64,000 nucleotides of DNA from Micromonospora citrea (GTDB lineage: Bacteria > Actinomycetota > Actinomycetes > Mycobacteriales > Micromonosporaceae), in contig NZ_FMHZ01000002.1 of the NCBI RefSeq assembly GCF_900090315.1, forward strand, positions 2,706,501 to 2,770,500, written 5' to 3'. Positions 8,996 to 18,929 of this stretch are shown here, in pieces (position 1 is the stretch's first letter; the number at the start of each line of letters is the position of its first letter). The notes under the pieces are model-generated. The model saw only the letters and a list, made by a program, of their open reading frames with translations, was not told where the DNA came from and searched no databases. Position numbers and translations under genes: made by a program.

Positions 8996-10531
8996 CTATT
9001 CGGTTGCAGTATCCCCCGCGCCGGACGCCGGCCTGACCGCCTCGGCATCCCCGTGGATTGCCTCACCTTCACTTGCCCCGGCGGCCCGCGCCGACACACC
9101 CTCACCGGCCCTGCCCGCCCGCTCGGCGGCCTCGGCGGAGGCCGTGCCGGGCCGCTTGCGGGCCACCCACCCGTCGATGCTGCGCTGCGGCGCCCGGGTG
9201 ACCCCGAGCGCGCCCGGCGGCACGTCCTGGCTGATCGCGCTGCCCGCCGCCACGTACGCCCCCGCGCCCACCTCGACCGGCGCGATCAGGCTGGTGTCGC
9301 AGCCGATGAAGGCCGCCTCGCCGACCGTCGTGCGGTGCTTGTTCACGCCGTCGTAGTTCACGAAGATCGTCGCCGCGCCGATGTTGGCCTTCGCGCCGAT
9401 CGTCGCGTCCCCCACGTACGACAGGTGCGGCACCTTCGCGCCCGCGCCCACCTCGGAGTTCTTCACCTCGACGAACGTGCCGACCTTGGCCTTCTCCGCC
9501 AGCCGGGCGTCCGGCCGCAGGTACGCGTACGGCCCCACGGTGGCGCCCGGGCCGACCTCGGCGCCCACGGCGTGGCTGCGCAGCACGGTGGCGCCCGGGC
9601 CCACCACCGTGTCGACCAGCGTCACGTCCGGCCCGACGACCGCGCCGGTGCCCACCACCGTACCGCCGCGCAGCTGGGTGTTCTGGTCGACGACCGCGTC
9701 CCGGTCCAGGGCCACGGTCACGTCGATCCACGTGGTGTCCGGGTCGAGGAGGCTGACCCCGGTGCGCATCCACGCCTCGTTGACCCGGTCCCGCAGCAGG
9801 CGGCGCAGCGCGGCCAGCTCGACCCGGTCGTTGCAGCCCAGCGTCTCCACGTGGTCCGCCGCCACGTGCACCGCCACCGGCTCACCGGCCGAGACCAGCA
9901 GGCCGAAGACGTCGGTCAGGTATTCCTCACCCTGGTCGTTGTCGGTCGACAGCTTGCCGAGCGCGTCGCGCAGCCGGGTCACGTCGAACGCGTAGATGCC
10001 CGCGTTGATCTCCCGGATCGCGCGCTGCGCCGCGCTGGCGTCGCGCTCCTCGACGATCCGCTCCAGCCGCCCGCCGGCGTCCCGCACGATCCGGCCCAGG
10101 CCGGTCGGGTCGGGCACCTCGGCGGCGAGCACCGTGGCCGCCGCGTTCTCGCCCTCGTGCGCCTCGACGAGCGCGGCCACCGTCTCCGGCCGCAGCAACG
10201 GCACGTCGCCGTTGATCACGACCACGGTGCCGGTGGCGTCCGACGCGGCGTCCAGCGCGATCCGGACGGCGTGCCCGGTGCCGAGCTGCTCGGCCTGGAG
10301 CACCGGCGTGGCCTGGGGGGCGATCTCCGCCAGGTGCGCGCGGACCTGGTCGGCGCCGTGGCCGACCACGACCACCGTGCGGTCCGCGGCCAGTGGCGCG
10401 GCGGCGGCGAGCACGTGGCCGACGAGGGTACGGCCGAGCAGGGGGTGCAGCACCTTGGGCAGCGCCGACTTCATCCGCTTGCCCTCACCGGCGGCGAGCA
10501 CGACAACGGTGCGGAGGTGGGACTGGGACAC
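8996..10531 (-). CDS. glmU: Bifunctional UDP-N-acetylglucosamine synthase (GlmU)
   Basis: Acetylates glucosamine 1-phosphate and then uridylylates it to UDP-GlcNAc, a peptidoglycan precursor. The N-terminal pyrophosphorylase domain opens with LAAGEGKRMKSALPKVLHPL; NGDVPLL and GTGHAV follow. The second half is a hexapeptide-repeat left-handed beta-helix with KAKVGTFVEVKNSEVG and NYDGVNKHRT, the acetyl-transferase site. The GTG at 10531 has GGGAG nine bases upstream. At 511 residues it carries a C-terminal Ala/Gly/Glu-rich extension of about 50 residues, as mycobacterial GlmU also tends to. It is followed by prs. Confidence 0.96.
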   Translation of the reverse strand: MSQSHLRTVVVLAAGEGKRMKSALPKVLHPLLGRTLVGHVLAAAAPLAADRTVVVVGHGADQVRAHLAEIAPQATPVLQAEQLGTGHAVRIALDAASDATGTVVVINGDVPLLRPETVAALVEAHEGENAAATVLAAEVPDPTGLGRIVRDAGGRLERIVEERDASAAQRAIREINAGIYAFDVTRLRDALGKLSTDNDQGEEYLTDVFGLLVSAGEPVAVHVAADHVETLGCNDRVELAALRRLLRDRVNEAWMRTGVSLLDPDTTWIDVTVALDRDAVVDQNTQLRGGTVVGTGAVVGPDVTLVDTVVGPGATVLRSHAVGAEVGPGATVGPYAYLRPDARLAEKAKVGTFVEVKNSEVGAGAKVPHLSYVGDATIGAKANIGAATIFVNYDGVNKHRTTVGEAAFIGCDTSLIAPVEVGAGAYVAAGSAISQDVPPGALGVTRAPQRSIDGWVARKRPGTASAEAAERAGRAGEGVSARAAGASEGEAIHGDAEAVRPASGAGDTATE

Positions 10532-10606
10532 GACGCGGGCTCCCGTCGGGACGGCGGACAGTCTCGCGGCCATGCTAACCAGACGAAAGTCCGCGACGAG
10601 CGGAAG

Positions 10607-10677
10607 CTCCCGGGAGAGGACTCGAACCCCTACAATCAGGACCAAAACCTGACGTCCTGCCATTAGACGACCCGGGA
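10607..10677 (-). tRNA. tRNA-Gln(UUG)
   Basis: Read on the minus strand, a 71-base cloverleaf: acceptor arms TCCCGGG and CCCGGGA, an anticodon stem TCAGG/CCTGA enclosing TTTTGGT (anticodon UUG), a T arm with TTCGAGT, and discriminator G. CCA is not encoded. It serves CAA codons. It lies between glmU and the broken HTH gene. Confidence 0.95.
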
Positions 10678-10720
10678 CGGTCTAAAACGGGCAAAAAAGC
10701 AACCCGCCGGCCCCTACACC

Positions 10721-11479
10721 TTAGCGCCCCGGGGCGGCGACGCCATCGTTCATTCCCTTCATGATCCCCTCGATCTTCCAGTAGAGGCGGCTCGATCGCA
10801 GGACGTAGACGGTGAGACAGCCCCGATAGTCGCCTCCGACGTTCTGTCGTCTGGTCTCCGGACGGTGGCGCTTCAGAGAGGAGCGCTGGAACTTCTCCGC
10901 CGGCACCCCGACCAGATCCGCCCACCACCGCACCGCCGCCTCCTCGTCGGCACTCTCGTGGATGCTGACCCGGAAGCGCAGCGCAGCCGGGGCAACCCCC
11001 AGCGCCTCGACGAACCGGAGGAACAACAGCACCAGCACCGGGTCGCTGTTGATGAACTTGACCCGGCAGTCGTTGGGCCGCCACGGCTTGGCCTTGCCGC
11101 CCTCGCACCAGTAGATCGCCGCGCCGACCAGGACGAGTTCCCGGTGGCGGAGCTGCTTGACCCAGGCCGCGACCTTCGCCACCGTCTCGGCCCGGGCCGC
11201 GTCGCGGACGGCGCGGTGCCGACCCCACTAGGCGTCGGTCATCACCTTGGAATGCGCCCTCCGGCGCGCCCTCGCCTCGTCGGAGTCGCTGTCGATCGGA
11301 AGGTGACACACCCACTGGTAGGCGGTGGACCGGGCCACCCCCACCCGCCTCGCGATCTCCGGCACGGTGCACCCGTCGCGGCGCAGACTCAGCGCCCGCT
11401 CGTACAGCTCCGGCAGTGGCCCACGGTAGCCGCCGGCAGGCTGCGCCGTTGGCGGACCGGTGGTTGATGGATCAGTCAT
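10721..11479 (-). pseudogene. HTH / LAGLIDADG-like protein, broken by an in-frame amber codon
   Basis: One reading frame runs from the ATG at 11479 to 10721, interrupted only by a TAG at 11228-11230. Before the stop is a short helix-turn-helix (CTVPEIARRVGVARSTAYQW). After it, in the same frame, comes GRHRAVRDAARAETVAKVAAWV and then a domain with AAIYWCEGGKAK, FINSDPVLVLLFLRF and RFRVSIHES, a pattern I read as LAGLIDADG-like; that fold call is inference. No clear ribosome site precedes 11479. The downstream part could restart at an ATG at 11182. Either a recent nonsense mutation, two separately translated pieces, or readthrough. Confidence 0.7.
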
Positions 11480-11556
11480 GACCAGCACGTTAGTACGGGC
11501 GTACGACAGTTCAAGCATTCATTCCCGACGCTGTCCCGTGCGCGCAGCACGAAGCT

Positions 11557-11582
11557 AAGTTACGGTGACGTAGGCGTAACTT
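11557..11582. promoter_or_regulatory. Operator-like palindrome before the desaturase gene
   Basis: Perfect 8-base arms AAGTTACG (11557-11564) and CGTAACTT (11575-11582) with a ten-base spacer, 29 bases upstream of the desaturase ATG. The size suits a TetR dimer, and a TetR gene lies just downstream of the desaturase. Regulation is inferred. Confidence 0.6.
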
Positions 11583-11611
11583 CGTGATCGATCGTCCCTC
11601 TGCGAGGTGCC

Positions 11612-12568
11612 ATGTCCACCACCCTTCTCGAGCCCGCGTCGGGCCCCAAGCCGCTTACCCAGGGGAGCCAGTCCCGAGGCATCCTCGTCGCCCTCTGGGC
11701 GTTCGTGGTGATTCCCTTCCTCGCCCTCCTCGCCGCCGTACCGGTCGCCTGGGGCGGCTGGCTGGGCTGGACCGACGTGGCGGTCGCCGCCCTCTGGTAC
11801 GTCGTCTCCGGGCTGGGCATCACCGTCGGCTACCACCGCTACTTCACCCACGGCTCGTTCAAGGCCAAGCGCTGGCTGCGGGTGGCGCTGGCGGTCTCGG
11901 GCTCGCTGGCGGTGCAGGGCGACATCATCCAGTGGGTGGCCGACCACCGGCGGCACCACGCCTTCTCCGACCTGGAGGGCGACCCGCACTCGCCGTGGCG
12001 GTTCGGGGAGAGCGTGCGCGGGCTGGCCAGGGGCCTCTTCCACGCGCACGTCGGCTGGCTCTTCGGCCGGGAGCTGTCCAACCGGGAGCGGTTCGCCCCG
12101 GACCTGCTCGCCGACCGCGACATCAACCGGGTGGACCGGCTCTTCCCGCTGCTGGTGGCCGTCTCGGTGCTGGGGCCCGCGCTGATGGGCGGCCTGCTGA
12201 CCTGGTCGTGGCAGGGCGCGCTGACCGCGCTCTTCTGGGGCGGGCTGGTCCGCATCGCGCTGCTGCACCACGTGACCTGGTCGATCAACTCGGTGTGTCA
12301 CGTGTACGGCGAGCGGCCGTTCGCGATGCGCCAGGGCGACCGGGCGTCGAACTTCTGGCCGCTGGCGATCCTGTCGTTCGGCGAGAGCTGGCACAACCTG
12401 CACCACGCCGATCCGACCTGTGCGCGGCACGGGGTACTGCGGGGCCAGGTGGACATCTCGGCCCGGGTGATCTGGCTGTTCGAGAAGGCCGGCGCGGCCT
12501 GGGACGTGCGCTGGCCCAAGCCCGAGCGCATCGCGGCGAAGCTCGTCAAGCCGGCCACGGGGACGTAA
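11612..12568 (+). CDS. Acyl-CoA desaturase (delta-9 type)
   Basis: Membrane di-iron enzyme that introduces a cis double bond into fatty acyl-CoA, probably at C9, adjusting membrane fluidity. The 318 residues contain the three family histidine boxes HRYFTH (75-80), HRRHH (112-116) and HNLHH (261-265), with hydrophobic membrane segments at about 25-47, 53-72, 92-103 and 176-215. ATG at 11612 with GCGAGG a few bases upstream. The palindrome at 11557-11582 lies in its promoter and a TetR gene follows, suggesting specific repression. Position specificity of desaturation is from family knowledge only. Confidence 0.93.
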   Translation: MSTTLLEPASGPKPLTQGSQSRGILVALWAFVVIPFLALLAAVPVAWGGWLGWTDVAVAALWYVVSGLGITVGYHRYFTHGSFKAKRWLRVALAVSGSLAVQGDIIQWVADHRRHHAFSDLEGDPHSPWRFGESVRGLARGLFHAHVGWLFGRELSNRERFAPDLLADRDINRVDRLFPLLVAVSVLGPALMGGLLTWSWQGALTALFWGGLVRIALLHHVTWSINSVCHVYGERPFAMRQGDRASNFWPLAILSFGESWHNLHHADPTCARHGVLRGQVDISARVIWLFEKAGAAWDVRWPKPERIAAKLVKPATGT

Positions 12569-12788
12569 ACCGGGCGGTGCCTGTCGGGGGCACCTGGCAG
12601 TATGGCCGGGTGACCGAGCAGAGCGGGGGCGACGGCGGGCGGCCCGCCGCCGCCGGAGCCGGCGAGGAGACGGTCGGGCGGCGCCTCGTCGCCATCCGAC
12701 CGATCGCCGGTGAGGCGACGACGTGAGCCGGCACACCGACGGCACCATTCCACGACAGGGCGTCACCGAGCGCCGGCGGAGTGACGAC

Positions 12789-13472
12789 ATGGCGGATGTC
12801 CCTGGCAGCACCGGCAGCACCGGCCGGCGGCGGGCGGTCGCCGCCGGCAAGACCTCTTCGCGGGTACGCATGTCGGCGGCCCAGCGGCGCGAGCAGCTGA
12901 TCTCGATCGCCCGGCAGATCTTCGCCGAGCGCGGTTTCGACGCCACCTCGATAGAGGAGGTGGCGGCCCGCGCGAAGGTCTCCAAGCCGGTGGTCTACGA
13001 GCACTTCGGCGGCAAGGAGGGGCTCTACGCGGTGGTGGTGGACCGGGAGGTCCGGGCCCTGCTGGACAGGATCACCACGGCGTTGACCGCCGGTCATCCG
13101 CGTGAGCTGCTGGAGCAGGCGGCGATGGCCCTGCTGACCTACATCGAGGAGGAGACCGACGGCTTCCGGGTGCTGGTGCGCGAGTCCCCGGTGCTGTCGG
13201 CGACGGGCAACTTCAGCAGCGTCATGAACGACGTTGCGCACCAGGTGGAGCACATCCTGGGCGCCGAGTTCTCCAGCCGGGGCTACGACCCGAAGCTGGC
13301 CGAGCTCTACTCGCAGGCGCTGGTGGGCATGGTGGCGTTGACCGGCCGGTGGTGGCTGGAGGTGCGCAAGCCGCGCAAGGAGACGGTCGGGGCGCACCTG
13401 GTCAACCTGGCGTGGAACGGGCTGTCGCACCTGGAGGCCAAGCCGGGCCTGATCACGGCGCGGGGCCGCTGA
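12789..13472 (+). CDS. TetR-family regulator, FasR (Rv3208)-like
   Basis: The 227 residues have an N-terminal Gly/Ser/Arg-rich leader, then a TetR helix-turn-helix (RREQLISIARQIFAERGFDA then VSKPVVYEHFGGKEGLYAVV, about residues 33-85), followed by the helical ligand domain. The HTH resembles the FasR-type regulators of lipid synthesis in mycobacteria, which fits its place next to a desaturase. The ATG at 12789 is chosen for GGAG seven bases upstream; an in-frame GTG at 12723 is possible. Likely target: the palindrome before the desaturase, by inference. Confidence 0.85.
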   Translation: MADVPGSTGSTGRRRAVAAGKTSSRVRMSAAQRREQLISIARQIFAERGFDATSIEEVAARAKVSKPVVYEHFGGKEGLYAVVVDREVRALLDRITTALTAGHPRELLEQAAMALLTYIEEETDGFRVLVRESPVLSATGNFSSVMNDVAHQVEHILGAEFSSRGYDPKLAELYSQALVGMVALTGRWWLEVRKPRKETVGAHLVNLAWNGLSHLEAKPGLITARGR

Positions 13473-13618
13473 CCGCCGCGAGGCCCGTGAGCCAAGCGGG
13501 GGCCGCTGATCGCCGCGAGGCCCGTGAGCCAAGCGGGGCCGCTGATCGCCGCGAGGCCCTGAGCGACGCGAGGCCCTGAGCGACGCGAGGCCCTGAGCGA
13601 CGCGAGGCCCTGAGCGAC
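13465..13618. repeat. Two adjacent tandem repeats (36-37-base and 17-base units)
   Basis: A 36-37-base unit starts at 13465, 13502 and 13538 (third copy partial) and runs into four exact 17-base copies at 13551, 13568, 13585 and 13602. The two units share the GCGAGGCCC core, so the short one may have grown out of the long one. The array starts at the TetR stop codon and fills the gap to the convergent DUF4383 gene. Confidence 0.9.
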
Positions 13619-13644
13619 GCGAGACCCCGGAGCGGCGCGGGCGG

Positions 13645-14118
13645 TCAGCGGTGCGCCTCGGAGACCGGGTGGTGGCGGCGCCGCCGCTCCTCCTCGGCGT
13701 GCTCGTCGGTGCCGACCTTGTCGTAGAGGCCGGTGCCGAGCAGGAGCAGCCCGAAGATCATCGACACGATGACCGTGGACATCGAGAAGTTGAGGAAGTT
13801 GGCCTCGGTCTGGAGCACGGCCATCATGAGGATGCTGGTCGCCAGGAAGACGACCCCGGCGGTCAGGTTCATGTGGTGGCCGAGGTTGCCGCGCCGTGAG
13901 GCGCCGACGATCAGCACGATCCCGAAGATCACCGAGGCCAACGAGAAGGCCAGGTTGGTGCGGAGCCCGAGGGCCCAGGCGTCGCCGCGGTCGAAGAGCG
14001 GGTCGCCCCACGTCAGGGCGACGCCCCAGACCCCGAAGACCAGGATGTAGAGGCCGACCAGCCCGGCGAGGACCCGGTAGATCGGCCGCGCCGGGTGGTT
14101 CACGGGAAAGTGCGGCAT
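13645..14118 (-). CDS. DUF4383 membrane protein
   Basis: The 157 residues begin with HFPVNHPARPIYRVLAG and contain four hydrophobic segments (about 14-34, 52-72, 83-102 and 110-131) followed by a short charged, His/Arg-rich tail. The NHPAR opening and the four-helix layout match DUF4383 proteins, which are frequent in actinobacteria and have no established function. GGAGGGG lies immediately upstream of the ATG. A paralogue lies 240 bases upstream on the same strand, so the pair arose by tandem duplication. Confidence 0.85.
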   Translation of the reverse strand: MPHFPVNHPARPIYRVLAGLVGLYILVFGVWGVALTWGDPLFDRGDAWALGLRTNLAFSLASVIFGIVLIVGASRRGNLGHHMNLTAGVVFLATSILMMAVLQTEANFLNFSMSTVIVSMIFGLLLLGTGLYDKVGTDEHAEEERRRRHHPVSEAHR

Positions 14119-14272
14119 GACCCCTCCGCCCGTTTGGTGACGATCACCCGATTGTCACCCGCGCAGAGCCCGATGTCCGGCAAAACACCCGAAGGCAGCG
14201 CCGAGGGGAAGGCAGAACCACAAAGGTCCCACCCCCCGGGCCGCAGGGCCGGGTTGGAGCGGGACCACGACA

Positions 14273-14346
14273 GGTTTTCGCCGGAGCCCGACCCGCGGAG
14301 GGATCAAGCCTGACCGCCCGGAGCGGGTCGGGCTCCGGCGAAAACC
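14273..14346. repeat. Long perfect inverted repeat (24-base arms, 26-base loop)
   Basis: Arms at 14273-14296 and 14323-14346 are exact reverse complements. It starts 12 bases beyond the stop of the second DUF4383 gene. No U tract follows on that strand. It may be a strong terminator or mRNA-stabilising hairpin, or a small palindromic mobile repeat. Confidence 0.85.
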
Positions 14347-14357
14347 CACACAACCAC

Positions 14358-14813
14358 TCAGAGCACGAGCCGGGCCTTCTGCCAGGCCTCCTTCTCCTCG
14401 TCCGTGCCGACCTTGCCGTACATCCCGACCATCAGCAGCACCAGGCCGACCACCATCAGCACGATGACGGTGATGATGCTGAAGTTGAAGATGTTGGCCT
14501 CGGTCTGGATGAAGGCGAGGCCGGCGAGGCTGATCGCCATGATGGCGTACGCCAGCCACTGGTTGATCATGACGTCGATGTTGCGACCGATCACGGTGCC
14601 GGCGAGCACCGCGGCCCCGAGCAGGATGCTGAGCAGCGAGAACCCGAGGTTCGTGCCCTGCGCGAGGACCTTGGTGTCGTCCTGCGCGAGGATCTCGTTC
14701 CCGGCGCTCGCGATGATGCCGAGCACGCCGAAGGCCACCAGGTACAGACCGGTCAGCCCGCCGATCGCCCGGTATACCGGCCGCGCGGGGTGGTTGACGG
14801 GGGTGTGGGCCAT
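14358..14813 (-). CDS. DUF4383 membrane protein (paralogue)
   Basis: The 151 residues start MAHTPVNHPARPVYRAIGGL and show four hydrophobic segments, with a charged C-terminus ending GTDEEKEAWQKARLVL. It is clearly related to the gene at 13645-14118, with shared NHPARP, QTEAN and YxKVGTDE motifs. GGAG lies nine bases before the ATG at 14813; the longer open frame upstream lacks a ribosome site. Membrane located; function unknown. The long hairpin at 14273-14346 follows its stop codon. Confidence 0.86.
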   Translation of the reverse strand: MAHTPVNHPARPVYRAIGGLTGLYLVAFGVLGIIASAGNEILAQDDTKVLAQGTNLGFSLLSILLGAAVLAGTVIGRNIDVMINQWLAYAIMAISLAGLAFIQTEANIFNFSIITVIVLMVVGLVLLMVGMYGKVGTDEEKEAWQKARLVL

Positions 14814-14927
14814 GTCTGTGTCTCCAACGCCGTTCGGGTGAGGGGTCGCGGACGATTGTCCCGCACCTCGCGGTGTGACGCCGCACACGGGGTGCCTCCC
14901 GCGGGCGGCGTCACGACGAGGGACGCC

Positions 14928-16730
<1,803 letters not shown>

Positions 16731-16902
16731 GACCTCACCTCCCATGATCAAGGCGTCCCCGTGCCGGTCGGCACCTGGGACGCCTGAGCCTCCCAGGGTA
16801 CGCGGACGTCGGGGCCCGCCCCGGCCGGCGTCGGGCCCGCGCGGGTCGACCGGCGGGGCGGCCGGCTTGTTCCAGGTCAGGCGGTCGCCGGAGCGCCGGC
16901 GG

Positions 16903-17859
16903 TCAGACGATGCGGGCGCCGGCGACCGGGCCGTGGGCGGTGCGCGCCTGGCGGCACACCCCGGCGGACTCCAGTTCGGCGGCGATCCGCTCGGCGTCGG
17001 CGGCGTCCGTCGCGAGGAAGACGCAGGTCGGCCCCGACCCGGAGACGATGCCGGCGAGCGCGCCGGCCGCCTCGCCGGCCTTCAGCGTCGCCGCCAGCGA
17101 CGGGCGCATGGCCAGGGCGGCGTCCTGGAGGTCGTTGCCGAGGGTCGCCGCGAGCACCCGGGGGTCCCGCTGGCGCAGCGCGGCGAGCAGCGCGTCGGTG
17201 CTGCCCAGCGGCTCGCCGGCGGTGCCGGCGTCGCGGAGCCGGTCCAGCTCGCGGTAGGCGGCGGGGGTGGAGAGGCCGCCGTCGGCGACGGCCACCACCC
17301 AGTGCCAGGAGGTGGGTCGGGCCAGCACGGGGCTGACCGCCTCGCCGCGGCCGGTGCCGAGGGCGGTGCCGCCGTGGATCAGGAACGGCACGTCGGAGCC
17401 CAGGTCGGCGGCGATCCCGGCCAGCTCGTCGCGGGACAGTCCGGTGCCCCAGAGCGCGTCGCAGGCGACCAGGGCGGCGGCGGCGTCGGCGCTGCCCCCG
17501 GCCAGCCCGCCCGCGAGCGGGATCTGCTTGCGCAGGTGCAGCCGGGCGTGCGGGGCCACCCCGGCGTACCCGGCGAGGGCGTGGGCCGCCCGGATGGCCA
17601 GGTTGGAGTCGTCCAGGGCCAGTTCGCCGGCGCCCTCGCCCTCCATGGTGAGGGTGAGCGTGTCGCCGCGGCGGGCGGTCAGCTCGTCGTAGACGGAGAT
17701 GGCGTGGTAGACGGTGTTCAGCTCGTGGTAGCCGTCGTGGCGCAGCGGGCCCACCCCGAGATGCAGGTTGATCTTGGCGGGCACCCGGACCCGCACCGGC
17801 CCGCTGGCGCCGCGCCGCCGCTGCTCGTCCTCGTCGTCCGGTCCCCAGGCCTCGGTCAC
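16903..17859 (-). CDS. ispE: 4-(cytidine 5'-diphospho)-2-C-methyl-D-erythritol kinase
   Basis: ATP-dependent GHMP kinase of the non-mevalonate isoprenoid pathway. The 318 residues show PAKINLHLGV (27-36) with the substrate-binding Lys, DGYHELNTVY, the ATP loop PLAGGLAGGSADA (from 114) and the third motif VSGSGPTCVF. The GTG start overlaps the stop of a short upstream open frame (GTGA at 17856-17859), and rsmA is next upstream; the rsmA-ispE order is typical of actinobacteria. A charged N-terminal leader of about 20 residues precedes the conserved core. Confidence 0.95.
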   Translation of the reverse strand: MTEAWGPDDEDEQRRRGASGPVRVRVPAKINLHLGVGPLRHDGYHELNTVYHAISVYDELTARRGDTLTLTMEGEGAGELALDDSNLAIRAAHALAGYAGVAPHARLHLRKQIPLAGGLAGGSADAAAALVACDALWGTGLSRDELAGIAADLGSDVPFLIHGGTALGTGRGEAVSPVLARPTSWHWVVAVADGGLSTPAAYRELDRLRDAGTAGEPLGSTDALLAALRQRDPRVLAATLGNDLQDAALAMRPSLAATLKAGEAAGALAGIVSGSGPTCVFLATDAADAERIAAELESAGVCRQARTAHGPVAGARIV

Positions 17860-17972
17860 CGGGCGATGTCCCGCGGGTGGAGGCGGATGTCGAACGGCTT
17901 GGTCACGATCAGCTCCTCGGCGGCGTCGGCGGCGGGCCCGTGCCGGCCGTCGACCAGGTCGTACGCGTGCAC
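17856..17972 (-). pseudogene. Short open frame, possible truncated Uma2-family remnant
   Basis: A 38-codon frame starts at the GTG at 17972, ends in a TGA that overlaps the ispE GTG by four bases, and lies between rsmA and ispE on their strand. Its peptide ends EELIVTKPFDIRLHPRDIAR, which resembles the extreme C-terminus of Uma2-family putative endonucleases (an L-x-EPF-x-V-x-L pattern); this is a weak match by eye. There is an in-frame TGA upstream near the rsmA stop, so no longer protein can be made. It may be the decayed end of a once larger gene, or a short leader coupling ispE translation. Confidence 0.45.
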
Positions 17973-18004
17973 GTGCGGTGGCCCTCGGCGGGCCCGGCGT
18001 CAGC

Positions 18005-18874
18005 CTACTGTGCCGCGGACGGAGCGGACGGAGCCGACGCGGCGATGGCGGCGAACTGCTCGACGGTGAGTGACTCGCCGCGCGCGCCGGGGTCGACGCC
18101 GGCGGCGGCGAGCGCGGCGGCTGCCCGGTCCGCGCCGCCGGCCCAGCCGGCCAGCGCGGCGCGCAGGGTCTTGCGGCGCTGCGCGAACGCCGCGTCCACC
18201 ACGGCGAAGACCCGTTCCCGGGGTACGTCGTCGCGGGGCGGCTCGCGGCGGGCGAAGGCGACCAGTCCGGAGTCGACGTTCGGCACCGGCCAGAACACGT
18301 TCGGCGGGACCTTGCCGGCGGCGCGGGCGCGGGCGTACCAGGCGAGCTTGACCGAGGGGACGCCGTAGACCTTGGAGCCGGGACCGGCGACGAGCCGGTC
18401 GGCGACCTCCTTCTGCACCATCACCAGGCCGTGTCGCAGGTCGGGCAGCTCGGCGAGCAGGTGCAGCACCACCGGCACCGCCACGTTGTAGGGCAGGTTC
18501 GCCACCAGGGCGGTCGGCGCGGGGTCGGCCAGGTCGGCGGCCCGCACCCGCAGCGCGTCGGCGTGGTGCACGGTGAGCCGGGCGGCGTCGGGGCCGGCGT
18601 GCCGGGCGGCCGTCTCGGGCAGCGCGCCGGCCAGCGTCGGGTCGATCTCCACGGCGTGCACGTGCGCGGCGACGGGGAGCAGGGCCAGGGTGAGCGAGCC
18701 GAGGCCCGGCCCGACCTCCAGCGCCACGTCGTCGGGGGTCAGCCCGGCGGCGGTGACGATGCGCCGCACCGTGTTCGGGTCGTGCACGAAGTTCTGGCCG
18801 AGCCTCTTGGTGGGGGCGACGCCCAGCCGGGCGGCAAGTTCCCGGATCTCCGCCGGGCCGAGGAGACCGGTCAC
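18005..18874 (-). CDS. rsmA: 16S rRNA (adenine1518/1519-N6)-dimethyltransferase
   Basis: SAM-dependent KsgA/RsmA enzyme that dimethylates two adjacent adenines near the 3' end of 16S rRNA late in 30S assembly. The 289 residues show LGQNFVHD (25-32), SAM motif [11 protein letters not shown] (from 52) and the catalytic NLPYN at 126-130. The GTG at 18874 has no ribosome site but a TAGGCT hexamer seven bases upstream, so it is probably leaderless. It lies 55 bases downstream of tatD on the same strand and precedes ispE. Confidence 0.95.
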   Translation of the reverse strand: MTGLLGPAEIRELAARLGVAPTKRLGQNFVHDPNTVRRIVTAAGLTPDDVALEVGPGLGSLTLALLPVAAHVHAVEIDPTLAGALPETAARHAGPDAARLTVHHADALRVRAADLADPAPTALVANLPYNVAVPVVLHLLAELPDLRHGLVMVQKEVADRLVAGPGSKVYGVPSVKLAWYARARAAGKVPPNVFWPVPNVDSGLVAFARREPPRDDVPRERVFAVVDAAFAQRRKTLRAALAGWAGGADRAAAALAAAGVDPGARGESLTVEQFAAIAASAPSAPSAAQ

Positions 18875-18881
18875 GCCCCGT

Positions 18882-18887
18882 AGCCTA
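18882..18887 (-). promoter_or_regulatory. -10 hexamer for leaderless rsmA
   Basis: TAGGCT on the minus strand, seven bases before the rsmA GTG, which would put transcription start at the start codon. Inferred from spacing. Confidence 0.45.
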
Positions 18888-18929
18888 TGCGGGCCGCCAC
18901 CGGGGCGCGCGTGCCAGGGGTCCTCCCGG

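Noticed and set aside
7957..9105. Longer start for prs upstream of 8940
   Set aside because: The extension is Arg/Pro-rich, is not conserved and runs into glmU.
12610..12726. A 38-codon frame ending in a GTGA overlap with the 12723 GTG of the TetR gene
   Set aside because: No ribosome site, no recognisable protein end, and the ATG at 12789 is a better start for TetR. Kept only as a possibility.
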